Below the pieces are notes generated by a model. It made no database searches and was not told the origin of the DNA. It saw only the letters and a list, made by a program, of their open reading frames with translations. 22,809 bases of DNA from CAYVTD01 sp964577665 (GTDB lineage: Bacteria; Bacteroidota; Ignavibacteria; Kapaibacteriales; UBA2268), in contig CAZOBD010000058.1 of assembly GCA_964577665.1 (NCBI GenBank), forward strand, positions 1 through 22,809, read 5' to 3'. The translations under genes and the position numbers were made by a program. Shown here piece by piece: positions 7,301-13,261 of this stretch (position 1 is the first letter of the stretch; the number at the start of each line of letters is the position of its first letter).

Positions 7301-7360
7301 CAAATAATCACTCCCTTGGGTGTTTTCCAAAATCATCTATGTTTCATCTGTTTATTTAAA
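7301..7360 (-). repeat. L60 linker repeat, complete copy
   Basis: Sixty bases in minus orientation. It starts with a TTTAAATAAACA-type end (7360-7349), includes GATGAAAC and GGAAAACAC, and ends with TGATTATTTG (7310-7301). It joins P3 to P1. Confidence 0.75.
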
Positions 7361-7470
7361 GCCCCACCCTAACCCTCCCCAAAGGGAGGGAAATCAATGA
7401 TCTTGCTCCCTCCCCTTGGGGAGGGCTGGGGTGGGGTCTCTTACGGTTTTTCATTTACATTACGTTTTTT
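7361..7470 (-). repeat. Long inverted repeat block P3 with conserved leader
   Basis: Minus-strand copy of 103-210, including the arms with the inner CCTCCCC/GGGGAGG palindrome and the A-rich leader ending in AAAACCG. Here it follows another L60 (7545-7496), whereas at 103-210 it follows P1, so block order differs between loci. Confidence 0.85.
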
Positions 7471-7495
7471 TTCTTCAATATATGTCAAATCTACC

Positions 7496-7545
7496 TAAAA
7501 ATAATCATCCCCTTATGTGTTTTCCCTTATCATAGCTGTTTCAAC
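7496..7545 (-). repeat. L60 linker repeat joined to the gcvT stop
   Basis: A minus-strand L60 lacking its first 11 bases. From the gcvT stop onward it reads TGAAACAGCTATGATAAGG and ends with a GATTATTTTTA-type end. The TGA of gcvT is the TGA of the L60 GATGAAAC motif, so the gene ends inside the element. Confidence 0.7.
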
Positions 7546-8629
7546 TGACGAAAGGCAGTTTTACGATTTCTGCGGGAAACTGCTTGCCGCGTGCTTCTAT
7601 GTTTATTTTTGTTCCGGGGGCTTTAAAGTCCCAGCCTACATAGCCCATACCAATGGGTTTGTTCAAAACGGGTGAAATATTTCCGCTTGTAACGTGTCCG
7701 ATTTCTTCGCCGTCAATTGAAATTTTGTATCCTTTGCGTGGTATGAACTTTTCGCCTTCCATTATGAAAGCAGCGAGCCGCCGTTTCGGCTTTTCTTCTT
7801 TTACTTTTTTGATTACGTCTTTTCCGTTAAAATCTCCTTTGTCAACCTTAGTTATCCATCCCAAGCCGGCTTCAATGGGATTGGTTGTTTCGTCGATGTC
7901 GTTTCCGTAGAGGCAGAAGCCTTTTTCAAGACGGAGGGTATCCCTGGCTCCCAGTCCGACCGGCTCCAGACCGAATTCACCGCCTGCTTTTATGATCTCC
8001 TGCCAGACGTGTTCGGCGCCGCTTTGGCTGCCGTGGAAATAAAGCTCGAAGCCAAGCTCGCCGGTATATCCCGTTCTGGAAATTATCATGTCTATACCTG
8101 CCAGCTTTCCTTTTGTGTAATTATAAAACGGAATGTCTTTCATAATTACATCGGTCAGCTTTTGCAGTGTGTTAAGGCTTTCGGGACCTTGAATGGCGAG
8201 CAGGTGTGTTTCGTCTGTTGCATTGATGAGTTCCACGTCATAACCTTCGGTGTTTTCCTCGCACCATTTGAAATCCTTATCTATGTTGGCGCCGTTCACC
8301 ACCAGCATGTAGCTGTTATCGAGGCAGTAAACAAGCAAATCATCGACTATGCCGCCGCCGCGGTAGCACATTGCCGAGTACTGAGCCTTTCCGGGAATAA
8401 GCTTGGAAGCATCGTTGACAGCTATTTTCTGCACATAAGACAGAGCGTCTTTTCCTTTGATGATAAACTCGCCCATGTGAGAAACGTCGAACATACCGAC
8501 TTTTTCGCGGACAATCTTGTGCTCGTGAATAATCCCGCCTGAATACTGTATGGGCATTTCATAACCCGCAAAACTTACCATTTTAGCATTGTGTTTCAGA
8601 TGCATCTCGTGAAAAATAGTCTTTTTCAT
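7541..8629 (-). CDS. gcvT: Aminomethyltransferase, T-protein of the glycine cleavage system
   Basis: A 362-residue GcvT. It transfers the methylene group from aminomethyl-lipoyl-H-protein to tetrahydrofolate and releases ammonia. Family motifs are clear: MPIQYSGGIIHEH (about 25-37), VGMFDVSHMGEF (44-55), a SRTGYTGELGFELYF phrase, GARDTLRLEKGFCLYG, and the C-terminal VTSGNISPVLNKPIGMGYV segment. Length and N-terminus (KKTIFHEMHLKHNAKMVSFAGYEMP) are typical. gcvH and gcvP are not nearby. It follows the ComEA-like gene on the same strand with a 66-base gap, so co-transcription is possible. The TGA stop is shared with an L60 repeat. Confidence 0.95.
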   Translation of the reverse strand: MKKTIFHEMHLKHNAKMVSFAGYEMPIQYSGGIIHEHKIVREKVGMFDVSHMGEFIIKGKDALSYVQKIAVNDASKLIPGKAQYSAMCYRGGGIVDDLLVYCLDNSYMLVVNGANIDKDFKWCEENTEGYDVELINATDETHLLAIQGPESLNTLQKLTDVIMKDIPFYNYTKGKLAGIDMIISRTGYTGELGFELYFHGSQSGAEHVWQEIIKAGGEFGLEPVGLGARDTLRLEKGFCLYGNDIDETTNPIEAGLGWITKVDKGDFNGKDVIKKVKEEKPKRRLAAFIMEGEKFIPRKGYKISIDGEEIGHVTSGNISPVLNKPIGMGYVGWDFKAPGTKINIEARGKQFPAEIVKLPFVS

Positions 8630-8695
8630 ATCAGTCTGCCTTTTATTTTTTTTTAATTCAATCTGTTAAAGTAAAAAATGCAATATCGGAAATTT

Positions 8696-9481
8696 TCATT
8701 TAACGACAATGAAAGGAGCGATTTTTTCATACTTTTTCGGTCCTATTCCCTTAACTTTTTTGATGTCGGCAGGGCTGAGAAAAAGAGCGCTTCTGCGGTA
8801 GTCGATTATTTTTTGTGCGGTGGCAGGACCTATGCCCGGCAGTTTTTCCAGCTCGGCTTTTGCTGCTGTATTTATATTGATTTTTTTTGATGTGCTTTTA
8901 TTCGCATTTTCCTGCTTAGTTTTTTTTCTTTTATTATCATCAGTGTTTATTCTTTCAGTCGAAGCTGCGTTAATGGCTTCTCCTACAGTGATATACGGAC
9001 GCATTTTTTCGAACTTTTTTTCACCTATGCCTTTCACTTTGATAATATCTTCAATGCTTTTAAAATGATTTTTGCTCCGGTACTCAATTATTTTATTAGC
9101 AGTTGCCTCGCCGACTCCGGGCAGTTTCATCAGGCCGGAGCGTGATGCAGTGTTTATGTTGATAATGCTGCCGGGAAGCTCTTTTTTACGGGCTTCGGGG
9201 AACATTTGTTCTTTATCTGTGAGAGTGTCACCCGCTGCGAGAGAGCCTATAGGATTTCCGTGAATGTCGGTGCCGATGTATGATGTTTTCTGGATTTCCG
9301 CAATGCTGTCGAGTGATGCGTATATTTCATCTGCTGAAGGATGGTATTCCCCTCCTCCGCCGAAAATTTTAACTATGGTGCCAAGTATCAAACCGAATAA
9401 AATAACAGCCGCGGCAATTACTTCCTGCCGCGATGCTCCGAAAACACCCTGCAGTCTTTCTATGAGCGGTTTTTCAGCCAA
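8696..9481 (-). CDS. ComEA-like protein with two helix-hairpin-helix domains
   Basis: A 261-residue membrane-anchored protein with one hydrophobic segment (about 21-40) and two DNA-binding helix-hairpin-helix regions of the ComEA type. The first (about 107-166) has ININTASRSGLMKLPGVGEATA then VKGIGEKKFEKMRPYI; the second (about 201-259) has ININTAAKAELEKLPGIGPATA then VKGIGPKKYEKIAPFI. A charged linker (about 173-200) joins them. Such proteins bind DNA at the cell surface during natural transformation, but short HhH proteins also have other roles. The start is doubtful: this frame begins at TTG 9481. An out-of-frame ATG at 9500 would join it if the TTTT run at 9481-9484 had one T fewer. Confidence 0.85.
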   Translation of the reverse strand: MAEKPLIERLQGVFGASRQEVIAAAVILFGLILGTIVKIFGGGGEYHPSADEIYASLDSIAEIQKTSYIGTDIHGNPIGSLAAGDTLTDKEQMFPEARKKELPGSIININTASRSGLMKLPGVGEATANKIIEYRSKNHFKSIEDIIKVKGIGEKKFEKMRPYITVGEAINAASTERINTDDNKRKKTKQENANKSTSKKININTAAKAELEKLPGIGPATAQKIIDYRRSALFLSPADIKKVKGIGPKKYEKIAPFIVVK

Positions 9482-9600
9482 AATGCTCTTTTCTGTTCAT
9501 TAGACTTCCTACAAAGGTAATTAAAACATTTTATTTCTCAAAAAGGATAAATCATCTTTTTAACCTGTCCTAAAATTTTATCATTTTAAAAACGTACTAA

Positions 9601-9637
9601 ATATTCATCCGATAACTTTAAGTCATAGGATGAATAT
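9601..9637. promoter_or_regulatory. Perfect inverted repeat between divergent genes
   Basis: ATATTCATCC (9601-9610) and GGATGAATAT (9628-9637) are 10-bp perfect arms around 17 bases. They lie between the divergent ComEA-like and ABC exporter genes, outside the repeat mosaic, so an operator or an RNA hairpin is possible. Nothing else is visible in 9501-9650. Confidence 0.45.
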
Positions 9638-9650
9638 GCAATATGGAAGA

Positions 9651-9691
9651 AAAAGATGTCCGACATCTGAAAGGGAAAGTAAAAATAAACA
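9651..9691 (+). repeat. 41-bp direct repeat, first copy (short P2 + L60 start)
   Basis: These 41 bases are identical to 9810-9850, 159 bases downstream. They comprise the short P2 palindrome AGATGTC-C-GACATCT (9654-9668), a GAAAGGGAAAG link and the start of L60. Confidence 0.9.
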
Positions 9692-9740
9692 GATATAACA
9701 TCCATGGTTTTGGAAAACACATAAAGGAATGATTATTTTA
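9680..9740 (+). repeat. L60 linker repeat, complete copy
   Basis: Starts with TAAAAATAAACA and ends with TGATTATTTTA. The interior has CATCCATGG and GGAAAACACATAAAGG. It joins P2 to P1. The usual GATGAAAC is changed to GATATAAC here. Confidence 0.8.
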
Positions 9741-9808
9741 GAGTTAATGCAAAACAGAGTTTTGAAAGAAAAGTACATTCCCAAATCGGAGTTTGGGAAT
9801 GAGATGTA
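9741..9808 (+). repeat. Palindromic repeat block P1
   Basis: Near-identical to 20-88, with both hairpins, and it again directly follows the right end of L60. Confidence 0.85.
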
Positions 9809-9809
9809 A

Positions 9810-9854
9810 AAAAGATGTCCGACATCTGAAAGGGAAAGTAAAAATAAACACATG
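9810..9854 (+). repeat. 41-bp direct repeat, second copy, running into the ABC exporter start
   Basis: 9810-9850 repeats 9651-9691 exactly. The next bases, C-ATG-AAA, match the GATGAAA of other L60 copies with one change, and that ATG (9852-9854) is the exporter start codon. After this the L60 match stops and coding sequence begins. The only purine-rich ribosome-site candidate, GAAAGGGAAAG, is itself part of the repeat and lies rather far upstream. Confidence 0.75.
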
Positions 9855-11600
9855 AAAGATTTAAAAAGGCTTCTGCCGTATATACAAAGGTATCGTACAC
9901 GTATTTTAATAGGTTTTCTATTTGTTACAATAGCAAATATCTGCGCAACTCTCGTACCCCGGGTTGTCGGAAACACTATTGATCTTATAAAAGAAGTCGG
10001 TTTCGAACAGGAAGACGTGCTTGCTCAGATTGTGTTAATTATTGCCCTGACTGCAGGAAGCGGCATTTTTATGTACCTTACGAGAAAAACCATTATTATT
10101 GCATCGCGGATGATTGAGTATGATCTCCGCAGCGATTTTCTTTATGCCGTGCAGAGCCGTCCGATGAATTTTTTTCATGAAAATCCCACCGGTACGCTTA
10201 TGGCTTATGCTACAAATGATATTACCGCTGCAAGAGATTTCCTCGGACCGGCGATAATGTACACGGCTAATTCGGTAACAACCTTTATATTTGCATTATT
10301 TTTCATGCTTGATATTAATCCTTTTCTTACACTTCTTGCATTAAGTCCCCTGCCTGTAATTACTTTTCTGGTTTACAAGCTCGGAAAGGAAATTCACAAA
10401 AGTTTCAAAGCCGTGCAGGAACAGTTTGCGGAGATAAGCGCCCGGTCGCAGGAAAGTTTCTCGGGAGTTCGTGTTGTAAGAGCCTACATCAGAGAGAATT
10501 ATGAAAACAGTATTTTTAAAGACCTTAGCAAAGATTATTACAGAAAAAACCTTCGCCTTGCAAAAGTGCAGGCGTCAATGATGCCCGCCCTGATGGTGCT
10601 GGTCGGAGCTGCCCAGATGATTGTATTAGGTTACGGGGGATGGCAAGTTATGCAGGGAACAGCTACACTCGGCGAATTGACCCAGTTCTTTATTTATATA
10701 AATCTGCTAATTTGGCCTGTTGCCGCTATCGGATGGATTACAAACGTTATTCAAAGGGCATCAGCTTCCATGGCACGCCTCGGTAAAATTTTTGATGAGA
10801 TGAACATAAGCCCTGGTGAAACTGATGAAGGAATGGAAGATATTGAAATTAAGGGAAATGTGAAATATGAAAATGTTTCTCTCAGCTACGGCGAGGAAAG
10901 CAAACCCGTGCTGAAGAATATTGATTTTTCATTGAAAGCAGGCGAATCTGCCGGATTTGTCGGTGCAGTCGGCAGCGGAAAATCTTCCATAGTAAATCTT
11001 CTGCCCAGACTTTTTGATCCTGCACAGGGGAGAATTTTGATTGACGGAAGAGATATTAATGACATACCGGGACGCGACCTGAGAAGAAAGATTGCGGTTG
11101 TGCCTCAGGATCAGTTCCTTTTTTCAACAACTATTAAAGAAAATATTGCTTTCGGCAAGGCAGATGCAGACCTTGATGAAATCCGAAAAGCCGCTGAAAC
11201 GGCATGTTTGGATGAAGAAATTGAAAAATTTCCCGACGGCTATGAAACAGTCCTCGGAGAGCGGGGCATTTCACTTTCCGGCGGACAGAAACAAAGGCTT
11301 GCACTTGCAAGGGCAGTCGCTAAAGAGCCCGCAATCCTTATTCTCGACGATGCTCTTTCTGCAGTGGATGCTCAGACTGAAGAAAAAATCCTTGCCAATC
11401 TTAGTGAGTTTATGAAAAACCGCACTACTATAATAATATCACACCGCATCAATACGGTCCAGAACTGTGATAAAATATATGTTTTGGATAAAGGAAGAAT
11501 TGCGGAAAGAGGCACCCATGAAGAGTTGATTTTGAAGGAAGGGTTATATTATGAAATGTATGCCCGGCAGAAACTAGAAGATGAAATAGAGCACATGTAG
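9852..11600 (+). CDS. ABC exporter half-transporter (MdlA/MsbA-like)
   Basis: A 582-residue fused membrane and ATPase subunit of the type IV ABC exporter class. The six-helix membrane domain covers about 1-310. The nucleotide-binding domain shows Walker A GAVGSGKSS (371-379), Q-loop VVPQDQFLF (about 416-424), signature LSGGQ (475-479), Walker B ILILDD (D499, D500), D-loop SAVD and the H-loop SHR. The position after Walker B Asp, normally the catalytic Glu, is Asp (D500), as in the degenerate half of heterodimeric exporters such as MdlA/YheI types. No partner subunit is adjacent. The N-terminus (MKDLKRLLPYIQRYRTRIL) is normal for the family, so the start inside the repeat is credible. Substrate is unknown. 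Confidence 0.92.
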   Translation: MKDLKRLLPYIQRYRTRILIGFLFVTIANICATLVPRVVGNTIDLIKEVGFEQEDVLAQIVLIIALTAGSGIFMYLTRKTIIIASRMIEYDLRSDFLYAVQSRPMNFFHENPTGTLMAYATNDITAARDFLGPAIMYTANSVTTFIFALFFMLDINPFLTLLALSPLPVITFLVYKLGKEIHKSFKAVQEQFAEISARSQESFSGVRVVRAYIRENYENSIFKDLSKDYYRKNLRLAKVQASMMPALMVLVGAAQMIVLGYGGWQVMQGTATLGELTQFFIYINLLIWPVAAIGWITNVIQRASASMARLGKIFDEMNISPGETDEGMEDIEIKGNVKYENVSLSYGEESKPVLKNIDFSLKAGESAGFVGAVGSGKSSIVNLLPRLFDPAQGRILIDGRDINDIPGRDLRRKIAVVPQDQFLFSTTIKENIAFGKADADLDEIRKAAETACLDEEIEKFPDGYETVLGERGISLSGGQKQRLALARAVAKEPAILILDDALSAVDAQTEEKILANLSEFMKNRTTIIISHRINTVQNCDKIYVLDKGRIAERGTHEELILKEGLYYEMYARQKLEDEIEHM

Positions 11601-11750
11601 TGTAACGTTTCATGTAAAAAATCAGAAGGAATTAATATCGGCTGTAATTTTGATATTTCTTGATAAAATAAAGAAATAATGATATTTTAGCAATAGCGGT
11701 TTTGCATAAAGAATTTATTTTTTTACTAATTTTTTTAGGAAAGGACACTC

Positions 11751-13037
11751 ATGAAATACGATCCCATCGACAATAATCTTTTCATAGAAAACAGGAAACG
11801 CTTTGCCGGGCACATGGAGCAGAACTCCGTGGCTATATTTACTTCTAATGACGACATGCCCCGCAACGGCGACCAATTTTTTCCTTTCAGGCAGAATTCG
11901 GATATGTTTTACCTTACGGGAATAGATCAGGCAAAATCCATTTTGGTTATGTATCCCGATTCAAACCGGGAAAACATGAAGGAAATCCTCTTTACCGAGG
12001 AAACAAGCGAAGAAATAGCCATCTGGTACGGGAAAAAATATACAAAAGAAGAAGCAGCGGAAACCTCGGGTATAGAACATGTGGAATGGCTGGATAAATT
12101 TGAGAGTATTTTGATTGATCTGATGGCAAACTGCGGAGCCGTATATCTTAACACTAACGAAAATATCCGATTTGCTTCAGAGGTGCAGTACGGTGATCTT
12201 CGTTTTATCGAATGGATGAAAAAACGTTTTCCCCTGCATCAGTACAGACGCAGCGCACCTATAATGCGTTTGCTCCGCACCATAAAAATGCCGCAGGAAG
12301 TCGAGCTTATGCAGCATGCCTGCGACATCACCGAAAAAGCTTTCCGCCGTGTGCTCGATTTTGTAAAGCCCGGCGTTATGGAATACGAAATAGAGGCTGA
12401 AATTACCCGTGAGTTCATCCGCAACAGAGCTAACGGACATGCTTACTACCCCATAATTGCTTCGGGAGCAAGCGCCTGCGTGCTGCATTACATTGAAAAC
12501 AACAAGCAGTGCAAAGACGGCGACCTGCTTCTTATGGATTTCGGAGCGGAATATGCCAACTATGCCGGCGACCTGAGCCGCACCATACCCGTAAACGGAA
12601 AATTCACAGAACGTCAGAAGGACTGCTACAATGCAGTTCTCAGAACAATGAAAGAAGCTGTAAAAATGCTTCGCCCCGGTACTACAATTGACAAATACCA
12701 CGCAAAAGTGCAGGAACTTATGGAAAAAGAAATGATAGGGCTGGGTCTCTTTACCGAGGAAGACGTGAAAAATCAGGATCCGAACAAAAAACTGCGCGAT
12801 AAATATTTCATGCACGGCACTTCGCACTTTATGGGGCTTGACGTACACGACGTCGGTTTCAAGCAGGAAGAACTGAAACCGGGTATGGTCTTTTCATGCG
12901 AACCCGGTCTCTATATCCTTGACGAGGGCATCGGCATACGCATAGAAAACGACATACTCGTTACAGAAGATGAGCCTCGCGATTTGATGAAAAACATTCC
13001 CATAGAAGCGGATGATATAGAAGCGCTTATGAAGTAG
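11751..13037 (+). CDS. pepP: Xaa-Pro aminopeptidase (aminopeptidase P, M24B)
   Basis: A 428-residue cytoplasmic metallopeptidase that removes the N-terminal residue before proline. The N-terminal AMP_N domain covers about 1-150 and has the FPFRQNSDMFYLTG phrase. The pita-bread catalytic domain follows with the full two-metal set: D263 and D274 (DFGAEYANYAGD), H359 (GTSHFMG), E384 (SCEPGLYI) and E399 (GIRIEND). Length fits the family. A good ribosome site (AGGAAAGGA) precedes the ATG. The 150-base gap from the ABC gene has only a weak AT hairpin (ATTTCTT/AAGAAAT, 11655-11677). A clear terminator follows the gene. Confidence 0.93.
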   Translation: MKYDPIDNNLFIENRKRFAGHMEQNSVAIFTSNDDMPRNGDQFFPFRQNSDMFYLTGIDQAKSILVMYPDSNRENMKEILFTEETSEEIAIWYGKKYTKEEAAETSGIEHVEWLDKFESILIDLMANCGAVYLNTNENIRFASEVQYGDLRFIEWMKKRFPLHQYRRSAPIMRLLRTIKMPQEVELMQHACDITEKAFRRVLDFVKPGVMEYEIEAEITREFIRNRANGHAYYPIIASGASACVLHYIENNKQCKDGDLLLMDFGAEYANYAGDLSRTIPVNGKFTERQKDCYNAVLRTMKEAVKMLRPGTTIDKYHAKVQELMEKEMIGLGLFTEEDVKNQDPNKKLRDKYFMHGTSHFMGLDVHDVGFKQEELKPGMVFSCEPGLYILDEGIGIRIENDILVTEDEPRDLMKNIPIEADDIEALMK

Positions 13038-13071
13038 ATTCTCACTACATGAGTTGTTTTTATCTTTTCAG

Positions 13072-13110
13072 GCTTTCCGGGTTATAAATACTCGGAAAGC
13101 TATTTTTTAT
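13072..13110 (+). terminator. Rho-independent terminator after pepP
   Basis: GCTTTCCG (13072-13079) pairs perfectly with CGGAAAGC (13093-13100) around a 13-base loop, followed by TATTTTTTAT. Confidence 0.8.
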
Positions 13111-13111
13111 T

Positions 13112-13205
13112 GACTTTGACACGCGAATCAGCAATAAGCGGTGCAAAAGCCTGCTTCCTGTGGTTTTTATTTATCATTGACTTATGTTATTTACGTGTCA
13201 AAGTC
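13112..13205. repeat. 12-bp perfect inverted repeat with 70-base core
   Basis: GACTTTGACACG (13112-13123) and CGTGTCAAAGTC (13194-13205) are exact inverted copies bounding 70 bases. It lies in the gap between two convergent genes, beyond the pepP terminator, and is not explained by either gene. It could be a tiny mobile element remnant or a structured RNA. No other copy was seen in the window. Confidence 0.5.
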
Positions 13206-13236
13206 GAAAAAGCTCTTCGGCATTTGCCCGATGCCG
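13206..13236 (-). terminator. Possible terminator of the secreted lectin-fusion gene
   Basis: On the minus strand CGGCAT pairs with ATGCCG (13231-13236 with 13218-13223) around a 7-base loop, followed by AAGAGCTTTTTCG. The T-run is set back by several bases, so confidence is moderate. Confidence 0.4.
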
Positions 13237-13261
13237 GACCTCCGGTTAAAATAAGAGTGCT

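Noticed and set aside
8009..8542. Plus-strand frame of 177 codons inside gcvT
   Set aside because: Antisense shadow; gcvT on the minus strand has complete family motifs.
9623..9976. Minus-strand frame of 117 codons upstream of and into the ABC gene
   Set aside because: It reads through repeat blocks twice and into antisense ABC coding sequence; its internal amino-acid repetition only mirrors the 41-bp direct repeat.
12177..12848. Long minus-strand frame of 223 codons inside pepP
   Set aside because: Antisense shadow of a clearly coding gene with all metal-binding motifs on the plus strand.
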